From RGIG3009 sp045590415 (GTDB lineage Bacteria; Bacillota; Clostridia; Oscillospirales; Acutalibacteraceae), in the NCBI GenBank assembly GCA_045590415.1, contig JAZNRA010000040.1, positions 1-5,654 of the forward strand: a stretch of DNA of 5,654 bases. The letters run 5' to 3'. Below the pieces are notes generated by a model, which made no database searches, was not told where the DNA came from, and saw only the letters and a program-made list of their open reading frames with translations. The position numbers were made by a program, and so were the translations under genes. How positions within the stretch are numbered: position 1 is the stretch's first letter; every line of letters begins with the position of its first letter. Shown here in pieces: positions 1-5,654 of the stretch.

Positions 1-348
1 GCACACAGCGTGCTTGAGAGCGTCTGCCTGGATAAGATGACCCTGCACGAGAAACAGCGCTTGTCCATCACCTTTGCAGAGCTCGTGTATAACGGTCAAT
101 GGTTCACCCCCCTGCGTGAAGCGCTCTCCGCGTTTGTGGACAAAACCCAAGAGCGTGTCACCGGTAAGGTGAAACTGAAACTCTACAAAGGCAATATGAT
201 CAACGCAGGCGTGTGGAGTCCCTATTCGCTGTACAGCGAGGAGATCGCTACCTTCGGTGAGAGCGATTACAATCAAAAGGATGCCGAGGGCTTTATCAAC
301 CTCTACGGTCTGCCGATCAAAGTGCAGGCAATGGTAGACGGCAAATAA
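1..348 (+). CDS. argG: Argininosuccinate synthase, C-terminal part (5' end outside window)
   Basis: This enzyme joins citrulline and aspartate, using ATP, to make argininosuccinate, the penultimate step of arginine synthesis in the cytoplasm. The reading frame is open from base 1 (GCA CAC AGC) to the TAA at 346-348, giving 115 residues. The family is usually about 400 residues, so roughly the last quarter is present. The GTG at base 10 is an internal valine codon, not a start. Recognisable family segments are FAELVYNGQWFTPLREAL (about residues 27-44), TGKVKLKLYKGN (about 54-65), SPYSLYSEEIATF and the terminal QKDAEGFINLYGLP. This part forms the C-terminal oligomerisation tail and the end of the synthetase domain; the ATP-binding N-terminal domain is not visible. 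It is followed after 16 bases by argH, the next enzyme in the pathway. The family call is confident from these conserved blocks. Confidence 0.96.
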   Translation, partial: AHSVLESVCLDKMTLHEKQRLSITFAELVYNGQWFTPLREALSAFVDKTQERVTGKVKLKLYKGNMINAGVWSPYSLYSEEIATFGESDYNQKDAEGFINLYGLPIKVQAMVDGK

Positions 349-350
349 TC

Positions 351-356
351 AGGAGG
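351..356 (+). promoter_or_regulatory. Ribosome binding site of argH
   Basis: A perfect AGGAGG lies 8 bases before the ATG at 365 and 2 bases after the argG stop. It supports the argH start and is the strongest Shine-Dalgarno sequence in the window. Confidence 0.85.
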
Positions 357-364
357 CGTGTAAT

Positions 365-1741
365 ATGCCTAAAATGTGGGCAGGAAGAACCGACGGCAAC
401 ACGGAGAAGATCGCGGATGATTTTAATTCGTCCATTCGTTTTGACAGCCGCATGTATCGCCAGGATATCACGGGCAGCATGACGCACGCCGCCATGCTGG
501 CAGCGCAAGGCATCATCACAAATGAAGATGCCGATCAGTTGATCGACGGTCTGTCGGGCATCTTAACCGATATTGACAGCGGCGCGCTTATGATCGACAT
601 GGAATGTGAGGACATTCACATGTTCGTCGAGCAGGTGTTGACCGAACGGCTGGGTGACGTCGGCAAAAAGCTGCACACCGCGCGCAGTCGGAACGATCAA
701 GTGGCTTTGGACATTCGCTTGTATCTGCGTGATGAGATCGACGATATTTCGGCACTTATCAAGGCGTTGCTGACGGCGATCGTCACAAAAGCCGAGCAGT
801 ACAAGGCAACGATCATGCCCGGCTATACGCATTTACAACGCGCACAGCCGATCACCTTTGGCCATCATCTGATGGCGTATGCCATGATGCTGCTCCGCGA
901 TCTCGATCGGCTTAAAGATTGCCGCAAACGCATGAATCAGTCTCCCATCGGGTGCTGTGCGCTCGCGGGGACGACCTACGATACCGACCGTCGCTTTGAA
1001 GCGGAGCGGTTGGGCTTTGACGGCATTTGTCTGAACAGTTTAGACGGCGTATCCGACCGCGATTTCAGTGTGGAGCTTCTCGGCGCACTTTCGACGTTGA
1101 TGGTGCACCTTTCCCGCTTTTCCGAGGAGATCATTCTGTGGTCAAGCTGGGAATTTAAGTTCATCGAACTGTCCGACGCCTACACTACCGGTTCCTCCAT
1201 TATGCCGCAGAAGAAAAACCCCGATATGGCGGAACTTGTCCGCGGCAAGAGCGGCCGCGTATTCGGCGATCTGATGGGACTCTTAACCACGCTTAAAGGG
1301 TTGCCGCTTGCGTACAACAAGGATATGCAGGAGGATAAGGAAGGCGTGTTTGATGCCTGCGACACCGTGAAGATGTGCTTGCAGGTATTCAGCGGTATGA
1401 TCGGGACGATGCGTGCCGACACCGCAAACATGAAATCAGCGGCGCAAAAGGGCTTTATCAACGCCACCGACCTTGCAGATTATTTGGTGAAAAAGGGATT
1501 GCCGTTCCGCAGCGCCTATAAGATCTCGGGACAACTGGTGGCTTTGTGTATTGAGAAGCACACCGTGCTTGAAGACCTGCCGCTTACCACCTACCGCTCG
1601 TTCAGCGAACTGTTTGAGGAAGATCTGTACCGAGCAATCGACCTTGACGTATGCGTGGAAAAACGCATTTCCGAGGGCGGTACCTCGCTTGCTTCCGTAG
1701 AAGCACAAATTGCCTACGTAAAAGGAATGTTAGCAGAATGA
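365..1741 (+). CDS. argH: Argininosuccinate lyase
   Basis: This lyase splits argininosuccinate into arginine and fumarate, the last step of arginine synthesis, acting as a cytoplasmic homotetramer. It has 458 residues, the normal family length. The fumarase/aspartase superfamily signature GSSIMPQKKNP is at residues 276-286. By alignment with characterised lyases, Ser277 (first of the pair) should be the catalytic serine on the mobile loop. Other conserved blocks are HTARSRNDQ (104-112) and GYTHLQRAQP (153-162, with the conserved His156). The C-terminus carries the usual GGTSLASVEAQIAYV segment. The start is fixed by the AGGAGG 8 bases upstream. Near the N-terminus the usual W-G-G-R-F motif reads WAGRT, a small variation with no length change. 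The gene is intact, and its TGA stop overlaps the argC ATG. Confidence 0.98.
   Translation: MPKMWAGRTDGNTEKIADDFNSSIRFDSRMYRQDITGSMTHAAMLAAQGIITNEDADQLIDGLSGILTDIDSGALMIDMECEDIHMFVEQVLTERLGDVGKKLHTARSRNDQVALDIRLYLRDEIDDISALIKALLTAIVTKAEQYKATIMPGYTHLQRAQPITFGHHLMAYAMMLLRDLDRLKDCRKRMNQSPIGCCALAGTTYDTDRRFEAERLGFDGICLNSLDGVSDRDFSVELLGALSTLMVHLSRFSEEIILWSSWEFKFIELSDAYTTGSSIMPQKKNPDMAELVRGKSGRVFGDLMGLLTTLKGLPLAYNKDMQEDKEGVFDACDTVKMCLQVFSGMIGTMRADTANMKSAAQKGFINATDLADYLVKKGLPFRSAYKISGQLVALCIEKHTVLEDLPLTTYRSFSELFEEDLYRAIDLDVCVEKRISEGGTSLASVEAQIAYVKGMLAE
1722..1726 (+). promoter_or_regulatory. Ribosome binding site of argC, inside argH
   Basis: AAGGA lies within the last codons of argH, 11 bases before the ATG at 1738. 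The spacing is slightly long and the match is weak. Together with the ATGA stop-start overlap this suggests argC translation depends partly on ribosomes finishing argH. Confidence 0.5.
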
Positions 1742-2661
1742 CCACTGTATTTATCGATGGAAGCGCCGGCACCACCGGACTCCGTATTGCGGATCGGCTG
1801 GCGGCAAGAAACGATCTGGAGCTTATCACGCTTTCGGAAGAGAAACGAAAAGACACCGCCGCCCGCAAAGAGGCGATCAACAGCGCGGATATCGTGTTTT
1901 TGTGCTTACCGGACCCGGCGGCGATCGAAGCGGTATCTCTGACGGAAAACCCCGCTGTGAAGATCATTGACACCTCCACGGCGCACCGCACAAACCCTGA
2001 GTGGACTTACGGTATGCCGGAACTTTGCGGACAGCGTGAGCGCATCGCCGCATCGCACCGCATTGCCAATCCCGGATGCCATGCCAGTGGGTTTATCGCG
2101 TTGGTGGCACCGCTTGTCGAGCAGGGGCTACTCAAAGCAGATACCCCGCTTACCTGCTTCTCACTCACCGGATATTCCGGCGGCGGCAAAAAAATGATCG
2201 CCGAGTACGAAAGTGCCGACAGAAGCCCGCTTTTAAAAGCACCGCGGCAATATGCGCTGTCGCAGCAGCATAAGCATCTGAAAGAGATGATCGCCGTGTG
2301 CGGTCTTGAAACGGCTCCCGTGTTCTGCCCCATCGTGGCGGATTTTTACAGCGGTATGGAAGTGACCGTTCCGTTGTTCAAAAAAGACGTTATCGGAACG
2401 AAAGAGGATATTGAACAGCTGTACGCCTCGTACTACCGAAGCGGTCTCGTTCGTTTTGATAACGGCACCGATCCCGACGGTATGTTGTCGGCGGCCGCTT
2501 TCGCCGATCGCGACGACTTGCAGGTGTCGGTACAAGGAAACGAGGAGCGCATCTTGCTCACCGCGCGGTTTGATAATCTCGGTAAGGGTGCTTCGGGCGC
2601 GGCGATTCAAAACATGAACATCTTACTCGGCGTGGATGAAGCAACGGGTTTGAACGTGTAA
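1738..2661 (+). CDS. argC: N-acetyl-gamma-glutamyl-phosphate reductase, short type-2 form
   Basis: This NADPH-dependent enzyme reduces N-acetylglutamyl-5-phosphate to the semialdehyde, the third step towards ornithine. The start was set at the ATG at 1738, which overlaps the argH stop. A longer in-frame reading from 1651 would add 29 unrelated residues lying over argH. From 1738 the protein has 307 residues and opens directly with the Rossmann beta strand and the dinucleotide-binding glycines G8, G11 and G14 (FIDGSAGTTG). The catalytic cysteine is Cys114 in NPGCHASG. A GYSGGGKKMI block and an HKH motif at 178-180, in the region carrying the catalytic histidine, follow in order. The length of just over 300 and the SGGGKKMI block match the short type-2 class, not the roughly 340-residue form of E. 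coli or Bacillus. The gene is intact, and argJ follows 13 bases later. Confidence 0.95.
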   Translation: MTTVFIDGSAGTTGLRIADRLAARNDLELITLSEEKRKDTAARKEAINSADIVFLCLPDPAAIEAVSLTENPAVKIIDTSTAHRTNPEWTYGMPELCGQRERIAASHRIANPGCHASGFIALVAPLVEQGLLKADTPLTCFSLTGYSGGGKKMIAEYESADRSPLLKAPRQYALSQQHKHLKEMIAVCGLETAPVFCPIVADFYSGMEVTVPLFKKDVIGTKEDIEQLYASYYRSGLVRFDNGTDPDGMLSAAAFADRDDLQVSVQGNEERILLTARFDNLGKGASGAAIQNMNILLGVDEATGLNV

Positions 2662-2663
2662 AA

Positions 2664-2669
2664 AGAGGG
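2664..2669 (+). promoter_or_regulatory. Ribosome binding site of argJ
   Basis: AGAGGG sits in the 13-base gap after the argC stop, 5 bases before the ATG at 2675. It supports that ATG as the argJ start. Confidence 0.65.
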
Positions 2670-2674
2670 TTAGT

Positions 2675-3889
2675 ATGAAATTGATTTCGGGCGGCGTGTG
2701 CGCCGCAAAAGGGTATAAGGCAAACGGTATTCATTGCGGCATCCGCAAGAACCGCACCAAAAAAGACTTAGCGCTGATCGTCAGCGACGTGCCCGCTCAC
2801 GCGGCAGCGGTGTATACCACCAACCTGGTGAAGGGTGCACCGCTGACCGTCACCAAAGAACATCTGGCAAACGGTACGGCACAGGCGATCATCTGTAACA
2901 GCGGTATCGCCAACACCTGCAACGCAGACGGCATTGATAAAGCCAACGCCATGTGCGAGTTGGTGTCCGGCGTCATCGGTGTGCCGGCAAACGACGTGGT
3001 CGTTGCCTCCACCGGTGTCATCGGGCAGCCGCTGAACTTGGAACCGATTGCCGAGCATATCAAAGAACTGGCAGACGGATTGTCCGAAAACGGCGGAGAG
3101 GCCGCTGCCGAAGCCATCATGACGACCGATACGGTCAAAAAGGAAATCGCCGTGGAATTTGAGCTTGGCGGTAAGGTGTGCCATATCGGCGGTATTGCCA
3201 AAGGAAGCGGTATGATCCATCCCAATATGGCAACCATGCTGGTGTTTATCACCTCGGACGTTGCCATCTCCCCCGCCATGCTGCAAAAAGCGTTGTCGGG
3301 CGATATTGCCAACACCTTTAATATGCTGAGCATTGACGGCGACACCTCCACCAACGATATGGTGACGGTGCTCGCAAACGGTCTTGCCGGCAACAACGAG
3401 ATCACCGCTGAGGGCGAAGCGTTTGACACCTTCATGATGGCACTCAACACCGTCACGGTGAATTTGTGCCGCATCATCGCCGGTGACGGCGAAGGTGCCA
3501 CCAAGCTGCTGGAGTGCAAGGTCAGCGGTGCCGATACCGAGCAAGCGGCAAAGCTTTCTGCCAAGAGCGTCATCTGCTCCAGCTTGCTGAAAGCCGCCAT
3601 GTTCGGTGCAGATGCGAACTGGGGACGGATCTTGTGTGCCATCGGCTACAGCGGTGCCGACGTGGACGTGAACAAAGTAGACGTGTCGTTCCGCTCCGCG
3701 AAAGGCGAGATCGCCGTGTGCCGTGACGGCGCCGGTATTCCGTTCTCGGAAGAGATCGCCAAAGAAATTTTGCTGGAACACGATATTGAAATTCTTGTCA
3801 AGGTCGGCAACGGCCCGTACAGCGCTTGCGCGTGGGGCTGCGACCTGACTTACGATTACGTAAAGATCAACGGTGATTACCGTACTTAA
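2675..3889 (+). CDS. argJ: Glutamate N-acetyltransferase / ornithine acetyltransferase ArgJ
   Basis: ArgJ transfers acetyl from N-acetylornithine to glutamate, releasing ornithine and regenerating N-acetylglutamate. Some members also use acetyl-CoA to start the pathway, and sequence alone does not settle which kind this is. The protein has 404 residues, the normal length. It is an Ntn-type enzyme made as a precursor that cuts itself. The cleavage motif MATML is in KGSGMIHPNMATMLVF, so the cut is expected between Ala186 and Thr187, giving an alpha chain of 186 and a beta chain of 218 residues with Thr187 as nucleophile. The oxyanion-hole pair Thr113-Gly114 is in ASTGVIGQPL. The conserved DGDTSTND and GADANWGRI blocks are present. 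The C-terminus ends INGDYRT, against the more usual INADYRT. The gene is intact. Large open frames on the opposite strand here are shadows. Confidence 0.97.
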   Translation: MKLISGGVCAAKGYKANGIHCGIRKNRTKKDLALIVSDVPAHAAAVYTTNLVKGAPLTVTKEHLANGTAQAIICNSGIANTCNADGIDKANAMCELVSGVIGVPANDVVVASTGVIGQPLNLEPIAEHIKELADGLSENGGEAAAEAIMTTDTVKKEIAVEFELGGKVCHIGGIAKGSGMIHPNMATMLVFITSDVAISPAMLQKALSGDIANTFNMLSIDGDTSTNDMVTVLANGLAGNNEITAEGEAFDTFMMALNTVTVNLCRIIAGDGEGATKLLECKVSGADTEQAAKLSAKSVICSSLLKAAMFGADANWGRILCAIGYSGADVDVNKVDVSFRSAKGEIAVCRDGAGIPFSEEIAKEILLEHDIEILVKVGNGPYSACAWGCDLTYDYVKINGDYRT

Positions 3890-3894
3890 AGGGG
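3888..3894 (+). promoter_or_regulatory. Ribosome binding site of argB
   Basis: AAAGGGG begins within the argJ stop codon and ends 9 bases before the ATG at 3904. It favours that ATG over the out-of-frame ATG at 3908. The overlap with the stop codon fits coupled translation of argJ and argB. Confidence 0.6.
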
Positions 3895-3903
3895 TTAGAT
3901 ACT

Positions 3904-4767
3904 ATGTATGATACTATTTCCAACGCCGAACGCGCCGAGGTCTTGACCGCGGCGCTCCCCTATATTCGGCGGTACAACGGCGAGATCGTCGTAATAAAGT
4001 ACGGCGGGAACGCCATGATCAACGAAGAACTGAAAAAAGAAGTCATGCAGGATATCGTTCTGCTGTGGCTGACGGGCGTCAAGGTCGTGCTCGTACACGG
4101 CGGCGGCCCCGAAATCAGCGATATGATGTCCCGTTTGGACAAAAAGCCCGAATTCGTTGACGGTCTGCGCGTAACGGACAAAGAAACCGTAGACATCGTG
4201 CAGATGGTGTTGGCAGGTAAAGTCAATAAGACCTTGGTGAATCTCTTGGAGATGACCGGCGGTAAGGCGATGGGTATTTCCGGTATCGACGGGCATCTCA
4301 TTGAAGCCACTTTCAAGAATGAAAAGCTCGGCTTTGTCGGTGAGATCACCAACGTCAACATTGAGCCGGTAGTGGATCTGCTTGAAAAGGGGTATATCCC
4401 GGTCATCTCCACGTTGGCTTGTGACGAAGACGGCAACATTTACAACATCAACGGCGATACTGCCGCCGCGCATATTGCGGGTGCACTGGGTGCACAGCGC
4501 TTGATTATGATGACGGATATCGCGGGGATCCTTCGCGACAAAGACGATCCCTCAACGCTGATCCCCGAAGTCACCATTGAGGAAGCAAAAGAACTCTACA
4601 CCACCGGCGTCATCTCCGGCGGCATGATCCCCAAGGTGGATTGCTGTATTGAAGCACTCAACCGCGGCGTCGATAACGTCATCATCATGGATGGCCGTAT
4701 TCACCACTCTATTTTGATGGAACTCTTAACCGACGAGGGTGCCGGTACGATGGTAACGAAAGGTTAA
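3904..4767 (+). CDS. argB: Acetylglutamate kinase, arginine-sensitive type
   Basis: This cytoplasmic kinase phosphorylates N-acetylglutamate with ATP, the second step of the pathway, and belongs to the amino acid kinase family. It has 287 residues. Visible motifs are VVIKYGGNAM with the phosphate-binding Lys32, the glycine-rich HGGGP loop at 65-69, Arg89 in DGLRVTD, NINGDTAA at 181-188 (Asp185 is probably catalytic) and SGGMIPKV with Lys244. Before the first beta strand there are about 25 residues (AEVLTAALPYIRRYNG). These match the extra N-terminal helix that links dimers into a ring-shaped hexamer in arginine-inhibited kinases. The C-terminal HSILMELLTDEGAGTMV segment matches the arginine-site signature of that class. 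Feedback inhibition by arginine is therefore likely, inferred from known homologues. The gene is intact and lies between argJ and argD with gaps of 14 and 6 bases. Confidence 0.97.
   Translation: MYDTISNAERAEVLTAALPYIRRYNGEIVVIKYGGNAMINEELKKEVMQDIVLLWLTGVKVVLVHGGGPEISDMMSRLDKKPEFVDGLRVTDKETVDIVQMVLAGKVNKTLVNLLEMTGGKAMGISGIDGHLIEATFKNEKLGFVGEITNVNIEPVVDLLEKGYIPVISTLACDEDGNIYNINGDTAAAHIAGALGAQRLIMMTDIAGILRDKDDPSTLIPEVTIEEAKELYTTGVISGGMIPKVDCCIEALNRGVDNVIIMDGRIHHSILMELLTDEGAGTMVTKG
4758..4763 (+). promoter_or_regulatory. Ribosome binding site of argD, inside argB
   Basis: GAAAGG lies in the last codons of argB, 10 bases before the ATG at 4774. It is a weak match, and its position before the argB stop suggests translational coupling. 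Confidence 0.45.
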
Positions 4768-4773
4768 AACGAT

Positions 4774-5654
4774 ATGAGCATCACTGAACTAGATAAAGAA
4801 TACGTAGCCGGCACCTACGCGCGCTTTCCCGTGGAATTGGTTTCGGGAAAAGGCAGTATTGTGGTCGACTCACAAGGGAAAGAGTATATCGATCTCGGAT
4901 CCGGTATCGGGGTCACCTGCTTCGGCATTGCCGACGATGAGTGGACAGCGGCGGTTGCCACACAAGCGGCAACGTTGCAACACACTTCGAATTTGTATTA
5001 CACCAAACCGTGTACAGAGTTAGCACAACTGCTTTGCGAACGCACCGGTATGAAAAAAGTGTTTTTCTCGAATTCCGGTGCGGAAGCCAACGAGTGCGCG
5101 ATCAAGGTCGCACGAAAATATGCCGCCGAGAAAAAAGGTGCGGAATACGCAACCGTTATCACGCTCAAAAACAGTTTCCACGGCAGAACGCTGACGACGC
5201 TCGCGGCCACGGGTCAGGATCATTTTCACGAACTGTTTAATCCGTTGACCCCCGGTTTTGCGCACGTGGCGGCCGAGGATTTGGAAACGCTTACGCGCAT
5301 GGTAGCGGAAAACCCCACCGCGGCGATCATGATCGAGTGTGTTCAGGGCGAGGGCGGTGTGATCGCGCTCAGCCATGAATTCGTGACGGGTGCCGCCAAA
5401 TTGGCAGCGGAACACGATATTCCGTTGATCGTGGACGAGGTGCAGACGGGTAACGGCCGCACGGGCACCTTGTATGCGTACATGAACTACGGCATTTCCC
5501 CCGACATCGTTTCCACGGCAAAAGGACTCGGCGGCGGTTTGCCGTTGGGGGCTTGCCTTTTCTCAGAAAAGGTGGAGAATGTTTTAGGTTTTGGCGATCA
5601 CGGTTCAACTTTTGGCGGAAATCCGGTGGCTTGTGCAAGTCGGAGGCCAAGCGG
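4774..5654 (+). CDS. argD: Acetylornithine aminotransferase, N-terminal three quarters (3' end outside window)
   Basis: This PLP enzyme moves an amino group from glutamate to N-acetylglutamate semialdehyde, giving N-acetylornithine, the substrate of ArgJ. The frame starts at the ATG at 4774, 6 bases after the argB stop, and stays open to the window edge, 293 codons of an expected roughly 390-400. Class-III aminotransferase marks appear in order: DLGSGIGVTCFG, NSGAEANE (100-107, PLP phosphate region), FHGRT (135-139), VDEVQTGNGRTG with Asp221 contacting the pyridine nitrogen, STAKGLGGG with the Schiff-base Lys250, and GSTFGGNP (277-284) with Thr279. Gene context supports ArgD over related ornithine or 4-aminobutyrate aminotransferases. 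After ACAS (residue 289) the frame reads RRPSG, which is unlike the family. A one-base deletion near 5640 is suspected, so the last five codons should not be trusted. Confidence 0.94.
   Translation, partial: MSITELDKEYVAGTYARFPVELVSGKGSIVVDSQGKEYIDLGSGIGVTCFGIADDEWTAAVATQAATLQHTSNLYYTKPCTELAQLLCERTGMKKVFFSNSGAEANECAIKVARKYAAEKKGAEYATVITLKNSFHGRTLTTLAATGQDHFHELFNPLTPGFAHVAAEDLETLTRMVAENPTAAIMIECVQGEGGVIALSHEFVTGAAKLAAEHDIPLIVDEVQTGNGRTGTLYAYMNYGISPDIVSTAKGLGGGLPLGACLFSEKVENVLGFGDHGSTFGGNPVACASRRPS

Noticed and set aside
10..12. GTG as the start of a small 112-residue gene
   Set aside because: The frame is open upstream to base 1 and the whole product matches the ArgG C-terminus, so this is an internal valine codon of a truncated gene.
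349..364. Possible ARG box, promoter or terminator between genes
   Set aside because: The gaps are 16 bases or shorter and are filled by ribosome binding sites. None contains a hairpin with a T-run or a convincing -35/-10 pair.
1651..1737. Possible earlier in-frame start for argC, adding 29 residues
   Set aside because: The added residues are basic, unlike any ArgC N-terminus, and lie over the conserved end of argH. The ATG at 1738 places the Rossmann strand directly at the N-terminus, as in the family.
2768..3781. A 337-codon open frame on the - strand opposite argJ, and another of 281 codons at 2797-3642
   Set aside because: Both lie wholly within argJ. Their proteins are unusually rich in His/Gly/Asp or in Ser/Pro/Ala and show no recognisable domain or clear ribosome binding site. 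Codon bias in argJ is enough to keep the opposite frames open.
3895..4473. Open frames on the - strand opposite argB (192 and 159 codons)
   Set aside because: They are mirror-frame shadows of a well-conserved kinase gene and have no recognisable domain.
5020..5650. Open frames at the right end on both strands (for example 5020-5415 and 5369-5650 on -, and 4941-5240 on +)
   Set aside because: All overlap argD, whose frame is open from 4774 to the edge with all PLP-binding motifs. The others have no coherent family features.

Overview
This window lies inside one densely packed arginine biosynthesis operon, and all genes read on the + strand. In order they are argG (3' end only), argH, argC, argJ, argB and argD (5' part only; it runs off the right edge). 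No two genes are separated by more than about 16 bases. There is no stretch without a gene, and I see no RNA gene, mobile element, repeat array or CRISPR.

Layout. Bases 1-348 encode the C-terminal 115 residues of argininosuccinate synthase. Argininosuccinate lyase follows at 365-1741. Its stop codon overlaps the argC start in an ATGA junction, so argC (N-acetyl-gamma-glutamyl-phosphate reductase) runs 1738-2661. ArgJ (ornithine acetyltransferase, 2675-3889), ArgB (N-acetylglutamate kinase, 3904-4767) and ArgD (acetylornithine aminotransferase, 4774 to the edge) follow, separated by gaps of 13, 14 and 6 bases. Each complete gene, and argD, has a purine-rich Shine-Dalgarno-like stretch just upstream. 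Several of these sit inside the end of the preceding gene or touch its stop codon.

How the genes work together. ArgB, ArgC and ArgD turn N-acetylglutamate into N-acetylornithine. ArgJ moves the acetyl group from acetylornithine back to glutamate, which releases ornithine and closes the acetyl cycle. ArgG and ArgH convert citrulline plus aspartate to arginine. The ornithine carbamoyltransferase step (argF) is not in the window and could lie downstream of argD. ArgB has the N-terminal extension and C-terminal signature of the arginine-inhibited hexameric kinases, which fits an ArgJ-type recycling pathway in which the kinase is the feedback point.

Organism. Strong AGGAGG-type ribosome binding sites, moderate GC (slightly above half by eye), and ArgG/ArgH/ArgJ/ArgB sequences of Firmicutes style suggest a Clostridia-class bacterium, perhaps from the Oscillospirales. 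This is an impression from protein style, not a database result. No promoter, ARG-box operator or terminator could be identified, so both ends of the transcript lie outside the window.

Novelty. I found no undescribed system. The points most worth checking are a probable single-base deletion in the last 15 bases of argD, the short type-2 ArgC in this setting, and the placement of argGH ahead of argCJBD in one unit.
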